Notes: generated by a model from the letters alone, not told the origin. A DNA stretch of 64,000 bases from Chloroflexus aggregans DSM 9485 (GCF_000021945.1 NC_011831.1:372001-436000), one strand, 5' to 3'. Positions 53,693-63,237 are shown, numbered from the stretch's first letter. Numbers and translations: made by a program.

Positions 53693-54439
53693 TTACAACT
53701 CTCGTTCATCGGCGTCTGTCGTCTCAATCGGTGCGGTGCCACGCCCGACAAGAATGGGGCCAAACAGCGTTGTCTGTTCCACAACAATGACCTGTCGTTT
53801 CAACAACTCAAGCACCGCCCAAAACGACACGATCACCTCTTCGGCGGTTGGTTGGACCGAAAGGAGATCGCTGAAATCAAACCACGTTACCCGTTCGAGG
53901 CGAGAGCGGATACGACCGACTACTTCGGCTACCGTCAAGCGGGGAGTCAGCGCGATCCGTTCTTCCGCTGCGAGCGGCAACTGCAACTGCGCGCGACGGG
54001 CCAGCGCTTGCAACAGATCGGCGACACGGTATGTGGCCGGCGACGGGGCAAGGGGCAACAATGGTGGCGTAACACGAACAAATGTACTGCGTCCGCTCTC
54101 CTGCCATACCCGCAATACCTCGGCTGCTTGTTTGAAGCGACGATACAACTCGAGCTGTGCCGCCAACTGTTCGGCATCTTCATCAACCGGCGCCGTCGGA
54201 GCGACAGGCGAGCGTGGCAAAAGCGCTCGTGACTTAATCAAGACAAGACGTGCCGCTACACTGACAAACTCGGCCAAATCTCCCGGCTCAACCTGCTCAA
54301 GCATGCGCACGTGAGCCAGATACTGATCGGCGACACTGGCGAGAGCAATCGCAGTAATATCAAGCTCGGCACGCTCAATCAGGCGCAGGAGCAGATCAAG
54401 CGGGCCGGTAAAGGCAGGCAACGTTATCTCATACGACAT
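53693..54439 (-). CDS. scpA: Segregation and condensation protein A
   Basis: 248 residues. The start YEITLPAFTGPLDLLLRLIE is the ScpA/kleisin signature (FxGPLDLLLxLI). AEFVSVAARLVLIKSRALLP and the C-terminal winged-helix region (VIVSFWAVLELLKRQVIVVE) follow. ScpA bridges SMC heads in chromosome condensation and normally works with ScpB. No scpB or smc lies adjacent in the window. The gene follows the HD-domain gene by 15 bases and precedes the sensor kinase. Confidence 0.93.
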   Translation of the reverse strand: MSYEITLPAFTGPLDLLLRLIERAELDITAIALASVADQYLAHVRMLEQVEPGDLAEFVSVAARLVLIKSRALLPRSPVAPTAPVDEDAEQLAAQLELYRRFKQAAEVLRVWQESGRSTFVRVTPPLLPLAPSPATYRVADLLQALARRAQLQLPLAAEERIALTPRLTVAEVVGRIRSRLERVTWFDFSDLLSVQPTAEEVIVSFWAVLELLKRQVIVVEQTTLFGPILVGRGTAPIETTDADEREL

Positions 54440-54454
54440 ACTATTCTGTGTGTG

Positions 54455-54943
54455 TCAGTGTTGATTATCGGCCCACTGCAAGCGGGCAGCACGACCGGTT
54501 GGGTGTGGATCGTGATAATGCCGGATCGTCTCGACAATCTCTGGCGGACAACCGGCAACCGCCGCCATCCGCGCACCACGAGCCGCATGTTCAGCATAGA
54601 TAGCAATCGGCGGGGCAAGACGGGCAGCGAACAGGTAAAGAGCCGGCCAACGCTTGAGAATGGTTGCTATCACGTACCATCCCAACGCTAACGGTCGGCC
54701 ATCGTCACTAACCTTCCCACAATCGTGGAACAGCGCAGCCCGCAACAGCAACGGATCTTGTTCGCCGGCAGCTACCAGGGTGTAATAAACATCAAGGCAA
54801 TGCCGTTGATCGTAGAGCGGCATTTGTTGAAACAGGCGATATTCTGCTGGCGGCAAGATGCGTGCTACCATTGCATATTCGGCGGGTGTGACGGCAGCAC
54901 GGATTGCCGCACGAAACTGGCGAATGCGGTATGATACAGACAT
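54455..54943 (-). CDS. HD-domain protein
   Basis: 162 residues from the ATG at 54943; earlier ATGs at 54961 and 55018 give extensions. A metal-binding HD motif is at LFHDCGKV, with preceding H in RHCLDVYYTLV and later HYHDPHP, consistent with an HD phosphohydrolase. No second catalytic domain is attached. Substrates of such small HD proteins are varied, including nucleotides. It is the first gene before scpA, 15 bases apart. Confidence 0.82.
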   Translation of the reverse strand: MSVSYRIRQFRAAIRAAVTPAEYAMVARILPPAEYRLFQQMPLYDQRHCLDVYYTLVAAGEQDPLLLRAALFHDCGKVSDDGRPLALGWYVIATILKRWPALYLFAARLAPPIAIYAEHAARGARMAAVAGCPPEIVETIRHYHDPHPTGRAARLQWADNQH

Positions 54944-55054
54944 AGAAACCTGACAACTCATCACGTCGGTCGTATGATCCGACGAAGCATTATAAAGCTG
55001 CTTATCCAAAAGACGCAACGATGTAGCAAGTATAGTTAGTGGTACAATTGTCCT

Positions 55055-55606
55055 ATGAAACGACTCATTATCTTCCTCAGTCTGACGATACTACTCGCTG
55101 CCTGCACGCAAACATCGCAAACCAACCCACCCCTCGTCGTCGGAGAGACGCCGATTGCAACGGAGAGTACCTTAATCGACCGCAAGCCGGATTGGGCGGC
55201 CATCCCCGGTGAACGTGCGCCGGATTTTAGCTATACCCTACCTGACGGCGTGCATAAGCTGAGCGATCTGCAGGGCAAGCCGGTAATTATCAACTTTTGG
55301 GCAACGTGGTGTTTGCCCTGCGTCGAAGAAATGCCGACGCTCGAGGCGGCACGTCGCGCCAACCCAGATCTGGTCATCTTGGCCGTCAACCGGAGTGAGT
55401 CAACCGAAGCGATCAGCGCTTTCGCTCCCAAAGTAGGCGTCAGCTTCCCGCTCATTACCGATCGCGATGGTGTGATCGGTGAGCGGTACGGTGTCGTCAA
55501 CCTACCGACCACCTTCTTCATCAACCGTGACGGAACGATTGCCGTGCGCCATGTCGGTGCCCTTACGAGCGAACGACTGGCCGAACGACTTGCGGAGGTA
55601 AAATGA
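55055..55606 (+). CDS. TlpA/ResA-like thiol-disulfide oxidoreductase lipoprotein
   Basis: 183 residues. The signal sequence ends in the lipobox LLAAC (lipidated Cys 17). The thioredoxin-like domain has NFWATWCLPCVEEMPTLEAA with the redox pair at Cys 86 and Cys 89, followed by LAVNRSES and the cis-Pro element NLPTTFFINRDGTIAV. Such proteins reduce disulfides outside the membrane, often for cytochrome c or copper-protein maturation. The stop overlaps the start of the DUF2085 gene (ATGA), so the two are translationally coupled. Confidence 0.93.
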   Translation: MKRLIIFLSLTILLAACTQTSQTNPPLVVGETPIATESTLIDRKPDWAAIPGERAPDFSYTLPDGVHKLSDLQGKPVIINFWATWCLPCVEEMPTLEAARRANPDLVILAVNRSESTEAISAFAPKVGVSFPLITDRDGVIGERYGVVNLPTTFFINRDGTIAVRHVGALTSERLAERLAEVK

Positions 55607-56454
55607 GCGAGCAAACGCCAGAAGAGATCGTGCGTATGGCGCAAGAGCGAGTTGCGGCGCGGAAAGCGGTAGCACGACGAGCTATACCGTGGGGGCCAAT
55701 CTTTCTGGGTAGTTTCAGCGCTTTACTCCTGGCCCTGCTCTTCAGCCCTGGTATGCCACTTGAATGGAAGATGTACGCTGTCGTGCATGGGATTTGTGCG
55801 CAACAACACAACATCTTCGTCGGTGGTCTCCAATTCCCGCTCTGTGCCCGGAACAGTGGCATCTACTTGAGTTTCATGCTCACGTTTATCTATCTCTACG
55901 CAATTGGTCGGGGCAGAGCCGGCAAAATCCCGCCGTGGTCTATCTCACTCCTTTTGATAGCGTTCGTAGGTATCATGGCAGTTGACGGCTTCAACTCCCT
56001 ATTGCTCGATCTCGGCCTTCCCAACTGGTACCCGCCAGACAACTTTCTCCGCACGCTCACCGGGATGGGTATGGGCATCACCATCGCAACTGCGCTTCAC
56101 CTTGTCCTCAACAACAGTCTTCGCCAAAATGTCGATCCTCACCAACCGGTGTTTGCCCATTGGGGCGAAATCCTCGGCATTATTGTGATCGACCTCCTGG
56201 CATTGGCTGCCATCTACGGCAATCTCGGCATTACCTTTTGGCCGTTGGCGTTTCTCGCCTTCTTCGGCATTCTCGGCGTCCTGTTTTTAGTTTGTCTGTT
56301 ACTGACCAGCCTCTTGATGGGGTATGAAGGCAAAATTACTAGCCTGCGCCAACTCGCCGGGCCGGCCACCATTGCGCTCATTCCAACCCTGCTGATTGCG
56401 GGGGCAATGTCGTGGTTGCGTTTTTGGATGGAAAGCGTTGGGTTGATACTGTGA
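55603..56454 (+). CDS. DUF2085 membrane protein
   Basis: 283 residues with about six hydrophobic segments. The DUF2085 hallmark is present: HGICAQQHNIFVGGLQFPLC followed by ARNSGIY, with two cysteines and a histidine. An Asp in AVDGFNSLLLDLGLP lies in a membrane-adjacent loop. DUF2085 proteins have no proven function. Coupling to a TlpA-like thiol oxidoreductase makes an extracytoplasmic redox or metal role plausible, but that is inference. Confidence 0.85.
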   Translation: MSEQTPEEIVRMAQERVAARKAVARRAIPWGPIFLGSFSALLLALLFSPGMPLEWKMYAVVHGICAQQHNIFVGGLQFPLCARNSGIYLSFMLTFIYLYAIGRGRAGKIPPWSISLLLIAFVGIMAVDGFNSLLLDLGLPNWYPPDNFLRTLTGMGMGITIATALHLVLNNSLRQNVDPHQPVFAHWGEILGIIVIDLLALAAIYGNLGITFWPLAFLAFFGILGVLFLVCLLLTSLLMGYEGKITSLRQLAGPATIALIPTLLIAGAMSWLRFWMESVGLIL

Positions 56455-56461
56455 CCGACAA

Positions 56462-56905
56462 TCAGATGTAGTACATCACCGCACCATCGCGACTGCGCTT
56501 ACGCTGACAAAGGTCGTCGAGGGTAAGTCCGGCCAGACGCTGTTCGATCAAGGTCCGCAATTCACTCCAGACCTCATCGATCAACGCACGGTCGAGCGGC
56601 TCCGTCGGTTGCAAATCATCGCGGCCACCTTCGGTAGGGAGAATCGGGCCTTCGAGCACCGTCAGCACCTCAAGGAGTGAGATCGTTTCCGGCGAACGGG
56701 CCAACAGATGACCGCCCTGTGGGCCACGCAAACTCTCGACCAGGCCGGCCCGGCGCAGGGTGATCAGTAACTGGTTCAGGTAATTGACCGGAATGCCCTG
56801 CCGGATCGCAATGGACTCACTCTGGATCGGCCCTTCGCCATAGTGCTGCGCCAGGTCAAAAACGGCGCGCAGCCCGTATTCGCCTTTGCTCGAGATGCGC
56901 ATCAT
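56462..56905 (-). CDS. Rrf2-family transcriptional regulator
   Basis: 147 residues, the normal size. The winged helix-turn-helix MRISSKGEYGLRAVFDLAQH and GIPVNYLNQLLITLRRAGLV with SLRGPQGGHLLA is diagnostic of Rrf2 proteins (IscR, NsrR, CymR). The three closely spaced cysteines that bind an Fe-S cluster in IscR and NsrR are absent; the only cysteine is in LDDLCQRKRS. It is therefore more like CymR. Targets are unknown; no cysteine or iron-sulfur gene is adjacent. Confidence 0.92.
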   Translation of the reverse strand: MMRISSKGEYGLRAVFDLAQHYGEGPIQSESIAIRQGIPVNYLNQLLITLRRAGLVESLRGPQGGHLLARSPETISLLEVLTVLEGPILPTEGGRDDLQPTEPLDRALIDEVWSELRTLIEQRLAGLTLDDLCQRKRSRDGAVMYYI

Positions 56906-57131
56906 TCCCTCCGATAGTCGAGTAGATTGATTAACATTGTAGCATAAGCAGAGCCGACGTCAAACTGTATCCCGCTTCGCTTACAAACTGCACGAACTTA
57001 TGGTATGATATTGTCATTCCATGACGCAGTGCGTCTAAGTCTATCGGGCGATGCAGACCGTACCGTAAGCTTGACCAATGCGTCACCGTCCGCAACATTG
57101 TTGTTTGGATCGAATGGTCAAGGAGGACCCA

Positions 57132-59555
57132 ATGACCTATCACATCAAGCGTGTTGGCGTGATCGGCGCCGGAACCATGGGCGCTGCCATCGCCGCACTG
57201 GTCGCCGGAACGGGCATTCCGGTGCTGCTGCTCGACGTTCCACCTCGTTCGCTGACGCCCGACGAAGAGGCCAAGGGACTCACCCTCTCGCATCCGCAGG
57301 TTCGCAACCGCATTGTCCAGCAGGGCTTTGAGCGCATGCGTAAGGCGCGCCCGTCGAATCTGTACACCGAGCGTAGCGCCGAGCTGATCACCCTTGGCAA
57401 CACCGAAGATGACTTTCACCGCTTAGCTGAATGTGACTGGATCGTCGAGGCGATTGTCGAGCAGATCGGCCCCAAGCAGGCATTGATGGCGCGGTTGGAA
57501 GAGGTTCGCAAACCAACGGCGATCATCACCACCAACACATCCGGTATTCCGATCCGTATTATCGCTGAAGGACGCAGTGAAGCGTTCCGCCGCCATTTCT
57601 TCGGCAGTCACTTTTTCAATCCACCCCGCTACCTGCGCTTGCTTGAGATCATCCCCGGCGATGACGCCGACCCGACGGTGGTCGCAGCCTTCCGCCAGTT
57701 TGCCGAAGAGCGCCTGGGCAAGGGAGTTGTCATCTGCAAAGACCGTCCGAATTTTATCGGTAATCGGATCTTTGTGTACGCCGGGCAAGTGCTGCTCAAT
57801 TTTGCCCTCCAGCACGGGTATCAGGTAGAAGAGGTTGATGCCCTGACCGGCCCGCTGATCGGGCGACCGAATACGGCCAGCTTCCGCTTGCTCGATCAGG
57901 TTGGCATTGATGTCATGGCCTACGTTGCCGGTAATTTGTACGACGCTATCCCCGACGATGAGAGCCGTGAAGTCTACCGTCAGAATGATCTCACCCAACG
58001 GATGGTTGCTGCCGGGAAGCTGGGGAAGAAGGTAGGTCAGGGTTTTTACAAGGAGATGAAGCGTGACGGTAAGCGCGAGTTTTGGCCTATCGATCTCCAG
58101 ACGCTCGAGTATATACCGCCACAAGGGACGGCATCGGTTGACGCATTAATTGCGGCGGCACGCAAGATCAAGTCGCTACCGGAACGGTTACGCTTTATCC
58201 TCAGTAAAGCCGAAACCGAGCACGACCGTGGCGCCCAACTGGTAGCGGCGGCGATGTATCCGATGATGGCTTACGCGGCACGACGGTTGCCGGAGATTGC
58301 CGATAGTGTGGCCGATGTTGACAATGCGATGCGCTGGGGCTTCGCTCACGAACAGGGGCCATTCCAACTATGGCAAGCGATGGGTATTGCCGAAACCGCA
58401 GCGCGGATGCGGACATTTGGCGAAACACTGCCGGCATGGGTTGACGAACTTATCAAGGCCGAGGGCCGTTTCTACGGCGAAATTGACGGCCAACCGGCGG
58501 CGTACAATGTGGCAACCGGCAAGCTGGAGCCGATCAGCCGTGACCCGCGCGCAATCGATCTGGCCGCGCTGAAGGCTGCCGGTCGCGAACTGTTCGGCAA
58601 CGACAGCGCCAGTGTGATCGATCTCGGTGATGGAGTCCTCTGCTTTGAATTGCACTCGAAAGCGAATACGATAGGTGGGCCGGTCATTGAGACACTGATC
58701 AAGGCGCTCGATGAGCTTGAGCAAGGGCCGTGGGTGGGAATGGTGATCGGCAACCAAGGCCCCCGCTTCTCGGCCGGCCTTGATCTCAACGACGTAGGCG
58801 CGGCGGTGATGGCCGGTGCATGGGACGACATCGATGAGTATGCCGCTCTGGTCCAACAAACTTTCCGCCGTATGCGCGATAGCGCCAAGCCGGTTGTGAG
58901 TGCGCCGTTTGGGCAGACGCTCGGTGGCGGGGTTGAGTTGTCGATGCACACGGCTGCCTCGGTGGCGGCTGCCGAAACCTACATGGGTTTTGTTGAGTTT
59001 GGCGTCGGTGTCATCCCAGCATGGGGTGGTTGTACCGAGATGAATCGTCGGATTATTGCGACCGCTGCCCGCAACGGCCATGATCCTCTCAAGGCCTTCC
59101 AGCAAGTGTTCGAGACGATAGCACTGGCAAAAGTTGCCACCAGCGCACACGAGGCGAAGGAACTCGGCTTACTACGCCCGACCGACCGGATCGTCTTTAA
59201 CCCGGATTACCTGATTGGTGAAGCGAAGCGTGAAGTCCTGCGGTTGGTCGCCGATGGTTACACACCGACAATCTCGGCTAAACCGTGTTATGCGCTCGGT
59301 CGCGATGGCTTAGCGGCAGCGCGTATCGCGATCTACCAGATGCGCGAAGCCGGTTTTGCCACACCTTATGATGCAGTGTTGGCCGAAAAGCTCGCCTACG
59401 TGCTATGTGGCGGGGAATTGAGCAGCCCCCAATGGGTTGACGATGTGTACATGCATAGCTTGGAGCGGATAACGGTCATTGAACTGCTGAAAGATGAGCG
59501 CACACAGGCGCGGGCGCGTCACATGCTCGAACACGGCAAGCCGTTGCGGAATTAG
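57132..59555 (+). CDS. fadN: 3-hydroxyacyl-CoA dehydrogenase / enoyl-CoA hydratase (FadN-like)
   Basis: 807 residues from the ATG at 57132, preceded by AAGGAGG. The N-terminal NAD domain reads RVGVIGAGTMGAAIAALVAG; HFFGSHFFNPPRYLRLLEII contains the catalytic His. The C-terminal half is a crotonase domain (GNQGPRFSAGLDLNDVG; FGQTLGGGVELSMHTAASVA; EFGVGVIPAWGGCTE). Domain order (dehydrogenase first, hydratase last) matches FadN of Bacillus rather than E. coli FadB. It performs two steps of fatty-acid beta-oxidation and precedes a thiolase gene by 24 bases. Confidence 0.92.
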   Translation: MTYHIKRVGVIGAGTMGAAIAALVAGTGIPVLLLDVPPRSLTPDEEAKGLTLSHPQVRNRIVQQGFERMRKARPSNLYTERSAELITLGNTEDDFHRLAECDWIVEAIVEQIGPKQALMARLEEVRKPTAIITTNTSGIPIRIIAEGRSEAFRRHFFGSHFFNPPRYLRLLEIIPGDDADPTVVAAFRQFAEERLGKGVVICKDRPNFIGNRIFVYAGQVLLNFALQHGYQVEEVDALTGPLIGRPNTASFRLLDQVGIDVMAYVAGNLYDAIPDDESREVYRQNDLTQRMVAAGKLGKKVGQGFYKEMKRDGKREFWPIDLQTLEYIPPQGTASVDALIAAARKIKSLPERLRFILSKAETEHDRGAQLVAAAMYPMMAYAARRLPEIADSVADVDNAMRWGFAHEQGPFQLWQAMGIAETAARMRTFGETLPAWVDELIKAEGRFYGEIDGQPAAYNVATGKLEPISRDPRAIDLAALKAAGRELFGNDSASVIDLGDGVLCFELHSKANTIGGPVIETLIKALDELEQGPWVGMVIGNQGPRFSAGLDLNDVGAAVMAGAWDDIDEYAALVQQTFRRMRDSAKPVVSAPFGQTLGGGVELSMHTAASVAAAETYMGFVEFGVGVIPAWGGCTEMNRRIIATAARNGHDPLKAFQQVFETIALAKVATSAHEAKELGLLRPTDRIVFNPDYLIGEAKREVLRLVADGYTPTISAKPCYALGRDGLAAARIAIYQMREAGFATPYDAVLAEKLAYVLCGGELSSPQWVDDVYMHSLERITVIELLKDERTQARARHMLEHGKPLRN

Positions 59556-59579
59556 CATTCATAGATTAGGAGTATTTCC

Positions 59580-60758
59580 ATGCGTGAAGCAGTGATCGTA
59601 TCAGGAGTGCGCACCGCTGTCGGCAAAGCCGGTCGTGGCGCATTGCGCACGGTGCGGCCCGATGATTTAGCAGCCATTGTGATTAAGGCAGCCATCGAGC
59701 GCGCCGGGATCGAGCCGGCCTTGGTTGAAGATGTGATTATGGGCTGCGCGATGCCGGAAGGTGAGCAGGGATTGAACGTTGCCCGTATTGCAGCCCAGCG
59801 TGCCGGTTTACCCGATAGTGTCTGCGGTGTAACCGTAAACCGGTTCTGTTCGTCAGGTTTGCAGACGATTGCGATGGCGGCGTACCAGATAATGGCCGGC
59901 CAGAACGACATCATCGTCGCCGGTGGTACCGAAAGTATGAGCATGGTACCGATGAGCGGTAACAAGTTCTCTCCCAATCCCTACCTTGCCCAACACGATC
60001 CGGCAGTCTATTTGAGCATGGGGTTGACGGCTGAGCGTGTAGCCCGTCGGTTTGAGATCAGCCGCGCCGATCAAGATGCGTTTGCCTTGCGCTCACACCA
60101 GCGCGCATTAGCGGCCCAAGCAGCCGGTCTGTTCGATAGCAGCATCGTGCCGGTTGAGGTTGAAATGGTCGAACCGGGGCCGGACGGACGACCGCAACGT
60201 CGCGTTCAGATCTTCACCCGTGATGAAGGGCCTCGCGCCGACACCTCGGCAGAGGCGTTGGCAAAACTCAAGCCGGTCTTTGCCGCCGATGGGACGGTTA
60301 CGGCCGGTAATTCGTCACAAACCAGCGACGGTGCGGCAGCGGTGGTTGTGATGAGTGCCGAGCGTGCCGCCGAACTCGGTCTCAAACCACGTGCCCGCTT
60401 TGTGAGTTTTGCGGTGGGCGGGGTCGAACCAGAGGTGATGGGAATCGGGCCGGTTGTGGCAATTCCGAAGGCTTTGAAACTGGCCGGTCTCTCTCTGGCC
60501 GATATTGACCTGATCGAGCTAAACGAAGCCTTTGCGGCACAGGCGCTCGCCGTCATTCGCCGGCTCGACCTCGACGAAGAACGGGTGAATGTCAACGGTG
60601 GCGCAATCGCCCTCGGTCACCCGCTCGGTTGCACCGGAGCCAAACTGACCGTCCAGATCCTCGATGAGCTTGAGCGACGTGGTGGACGGTACGGGATGGT
60701 GACAATGTGCATCGGAGGTGGGATGGGAGCCGCCGGGATTTTTGAGCGGCTGGCATAA
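59580..60758 (+). CDS. fadA: Acetyl-CoA acyltransferase (thiolase)
   Basis: 392 residues. Nucleophilic Cys in [20 protein letters not shown], the [13 protein letters not shown] segment, [31 protein letters not shown] with the catalytic His, and the final [17 protein letters not shown] with the second catalytic Cys are all intact. The enzyme cleaves 3-ketoacyl-CoA to acetyl-CoA and a shortened acyl-CoA. Its position directly after fadN implies a fatty-acid degradation operon. It could also act as an acetoacetyl-CoA thiolase. Confidence 0.95.
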   Translation: MREAVIVSGVRTAVGKAGRGALRTVRPDDLAAIVIKAAIERAGIEPALVEDVIMGCAMPEGEQGLNVARIAAQRAGLPDSVCGVTVNRFCSSGLQTIAMAAYQIMAGQNDIIVAGGTESMSMVPMSGNKFSPNPYLAQHDPAVYLSMGLTAERVARRFEISRADQDAFALRSHQRALAAQAAGLFDSSIVPVEVEMVEPGPDGRPQRRVQIFTRDEGPRADTSAEALAKLKPVFAADGTVTAGNSSQTSDGAAAVVVMSAERAAELGLKPRARFVSFAVGGVEPEVMGIGPVVAIPKALKLAGLSLADIDLIELNEAFAAQALAVIRRLDLDEERVNVNGGAIALGHPLGCTGAKLTVQILDELERRGGRYGMVTMCIGGGMGAAGIFERLA

Positions 60759-60776
60759 CCTCACCGATAAGCGAGA

Positions 60777-60803
60777 GCAGGACACGGCACTGCTGTGTCC
60801 TGC
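60777..60803. terminator. Stem-loop after fadA
   Basis: GCAGGACAC (60777-60785) pairs with GTGTCCTGC (60795-60803) around a 9-base loop, between convergent fadA and the Crp/Fnr gene. No T run follows, so it is a weak terminator or mRNA 3'-end hairpin. Confidence 0.55.
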
Positions 60804-60833
60804 CTCCCGATGATACAGATGAAACCGTTTCGG

Positions 60834-61502
60834 TTACGATGCTAGCCGTCGGAGCCGATCCGGATCGACCAAAATAATTGTCTCATCGTCAATGCGGATC
60901 AGATTTGCCTCACGCATATCGCCAAGCGCCTTCGTCACCGTCTCGCGGTAGGCGCCGATCATCTCGGCCAACTGCTGATGCGTGTAACGCACCAACGTCG
61001 CCGGCGCCGCCTCCTCAACCGAATCGCCGGCCAGATCGAGCAACAGTGCTGCCAAACGCTGCGGCACACTCTTGAACGCAATATCGGCGAGGCGTTGCTC
61101 CATCGTGCGCAGCCGTGATCCCATCAGCTCCATCAAATTAAGAGCTGCTCCCGGATACCGATTCAAAAAGTCGCGAAACGTCTCGCGGTCGATCTGCGCA
61201 ACCACACAATCGGTCATTGCCTCAGCACACGTGTCATACGTGCCGGAACCGACCAGGGTCATCTCGCCAAAGAGACTCGGCGGATTAAGGACGAGGAGGG
61301 TCAACGCGCGCCCTTCTGCCGACAATTTATAGATTCGTACCCGCCCCTGCTGCAACAGAAAGACATGCTGCCCAACCTCATTGGGCAAGTGAAAAATGTG
61401 ACCGGCCGGATAGGTAGCCACCTGCCACAAGGCGGCCAGATCGGCCTGTGCCGCCGGATCGAGATCGGGAAACAACCGCAAAAGATGTTGCCGGTCGGTC
61501 AT
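60834..61502 (-). CDS. Crp/Fnr-family transcriptional regulator
   Basis: 222 residues. The cyclic-nucleotide-binding-type beta barrel spans about 10-115 (FLLQQGRVRIYKLSAEGRAL, NPPSLFGEMTLVG with the FGE phosphate-cassette remnant). A long dimerisation helix follows, then the Crp HTH (YTHQQLAEMIGAYRETVTKA then LGDMREANLIRID). The N-terminus has no Fe-S cysteine cluster, so it is not a classical Fnr. Whether it binds cAMP is unclear. Its start overlaps the argB stop by 4 bases. Confidence 0.93.
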   Translation of the reverse strand: MTDRQHLLRLFPDLDPAAQADLAALWQVATYPAGHIFHLPNEVGQHVFLLQQGRVRIYKLSAEGRALTLLVLNPPSLFGEMTLVGSGTYDTCAEAMTDCVVAQIDRETFRDFLNRYPGAALNLMELMGSRLRTMEQRLADIAFKSVPQRLAALLLDLAGDSVEEAAPATLVRYTHQQLAEMIGAYRETVTKALGDMREANLIRIDDETIILVDPDRLRRLAS

Positions 61503-62263
61503 GATCCTGCTTCCTCGGTGACGAAACGGGTACCACCATCACGTAGCCCGGCCAGATTGACAATCCGAACACTGGTTGCCCCACGACGCAAGGCTGCTAA
61601 GGCCGAACGCACTTTAGGGATCATCCCCCCGCTGATCACGCCCGAAGCAATGTAATCCTCAACGGCAGCAGGCGTCAAGCGCGGCACAACTTGACCATCA
61701 ACCAACACGCCCGGCACGTTACTGACAAATATCAACTCGGTAGTGCCGAGGGTACCGGCAATGGACTCGGCAACCATATCGGCATTCACGTTGTAGCTAA
61801 GACCATCGGCGCTACCTAACGCAACCGGCGCGATCACCGGCAACCAGCCCAACGTCAGCATATGGCGCAGCGCCGCACCGTCAACTTCAGTCACGACCCC
61901 GACCCGACCCAAATCTCGCCCATTTGGCCGGTACGGCTCGCAACGCAATAAGCCGATATCAAGCCCACTGAGACCTAACGCCCGTACTCCGGCATTGACC
62001 AGTGCCGTAACGATCCGTTTATTGATCGAACCGCAGACAACCATCTGCATAATCGCCATCACTTCCGGCGTCGTCACCCGCAAGCCATCGACAAACTCAA
62101 CCGGCAATCCGGCTTGTTCAACGGCAGCGCTGATCTCTTTCCCACCACCATGCACCAGCACCAGCGGTTGGGTCATGGTACGGATGACGCCGGTTAGACC
62201 GGCCAAAAAGTGTGGATCGTCGAGTTCGTGACCACTAACTTTGAGCACGCCAATTGTGTTCAT
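61499..62263 (-). CDS. argB: Acetylglutamate kinase
   Basis: 254 residues from the ATG at 62263. Seen: GVLKVSGHELDD, the Gly-rich LVLVHGGGKEISAAVEQAGL, FVDGLRVTTPEVMAIMQMVV, VNADMVAESIAGTLG and VISGGMIPKVRSALAALRRG. ArgB phosphorylates N-acetylglutamate in arginine synthesis. A lysine-pathway homologue (LysZ) is the alternative, since the two are hard to separate and no arg or lys genes adjoin. The stop codon overlaps the Crp/Fnr start (ATGA), so expression is coupled. Confidence 0.88.
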   Translation of the reverse strand: MNTIGVLKVSGHELDDPHFLAGLTGVIRTMTQPLVLVHGGGKEISAAVEQAGLPVEFVDGLRVTTPEVMAIMQMVVCGSINKRIVTALVNAGVRALGLSGLDIGLLRCEPYRPNGRDLGRVGVVTEVDGAALRHMLTLGWLPVIAPVALGSADGLSYNVNADMVAESIAGTLGTTELIFVSNVPGVLVDGQVVPRLTPAAVEDYIASGVISGGMIPKVRSALAALRRGATSVRIVNLAGLRDGGTRFVTEEAGS

Positions 62264-62297
62264 AGAGATTATCTCACAAGCAAAAATTATGTCAACT

Positions 62298-63227
62298 TCA
62301 CGAAGGAACCGCCTGCCGTAACTGCTGAAGACGCACCGCAAACCGGATACCGGTACGTTCGGCCAGCATCTGCCGGTAGTGCAGCGTGCTCCATATCGGC
62401 AAGAGCGGCAATGCGGTATTCAGCCCGATCACCCACGCAACTGCGCTCAGACCACGGAAGAGCGGATGTTCAACCCCAAGCAGAATCCCAAACGGCGCCG
62501 GTAGCAGCAAACCGATGGCTAAGGTAACAATCGTCGCTACCATCCCGAAGACTGCAGCAGCACAACAAAACACGAGCATATTATAAAAGAATCGGTAAAA
62601 CAGCAGACTCCACGACAACCGGAGCGCTTTGCTCAACGGGATGGTGTCGTCGAGCAGCGGTTGCACACCATACAGCGCAGCCACGATTGCCGTACTATTG
62701 AACACGAGATACACACCGTAGATGACTAACACCAGAACAATGATGATAGGTAAAAAGACCAAGAACGCCTCTGTTATGGTCGAAGAAAGCAAAAATCCTA
62801 CAACGAAGAATCCCCCGATACAAAAGAATAAGGTACCACTTATGGATGATATGACTAATCCCCAAAGGACAGCCAGCACACCGCCGTAGACCAGTGCAAT
62901 CAGCGACCGCCCGATCTTTGGCCACCGCCACACGACGCGACCTACGGTAAACGGCTCGCCGTCGATCACCAAGCGGGTAGCGCGCGTGAGCGGTGGGATG
63001 ATGAAGAGTGACGAAAGGAACAGACCGAATACAATGAGGCTCAGATCGGTGAACGAAGCATCTTCAAAACGTTCGATGCGAAAAATAGCGTTGAACGTCA
63101 CCAACAATGCCGGCAGACTAAACATACCGGCAAGCACGGCAAAGCCACCCACGTAGCGGCGATACAACGACACTCCTTCATCGAGTAAGGCACTTATCTG
63201 CTGCCAACTACTACGAAAACTTCCCAC
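62298..63227 (-). CDS. Multi-span membrane protein of unknown function
   Basis: 309 residues from the GTG at 63227, chosen because GAGGAGG lies just upstream; a longer start at 63272 would overlap the next gene's stop. About six hydrophobic segments are seen (GGFAVLAGMFSLPALLVTFN; LIVFGLFLSSLFIIPPLTRA; LIALVYGGVLAVLWGLVISS). It resembles the membrane domain found in glycerophosphodiester phosphodiesterase-type proteins, but lacks a catalytic domain. It starts 10 bases after the DUF4350-like gene. Confidence 0.65.
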   Translation of the reverse strand: MGSFRSSWQQISALLDEGVSLYRRYVGGFAVLAGMFSLPALLVTFNAIFRIERFEDASFTDLSLIVFGLFLSSLFIIPPLTRATRLVIDGEPFTVGRVVWRWPKIGRSLIALVYGGVLAVLWGLVISSISGTLFFCIGGFFVVGFLLSSTITEAFLVFLPIIIVLVLVIYGVYLVFNSTAIVAALYGVQPLLDDTIPLSKALRLSWSLLFYRFFYNMLVFCCAAAVFGMVATIVTLAIGLLLPAPFGILLGVEHPLFRGLSAVAWVIGLNTALPLLPIWSTLHYRQMLAERTGIRFAVRLQQLRQAVPS

Positions 63228-63237
63228 CGTACCCTCC

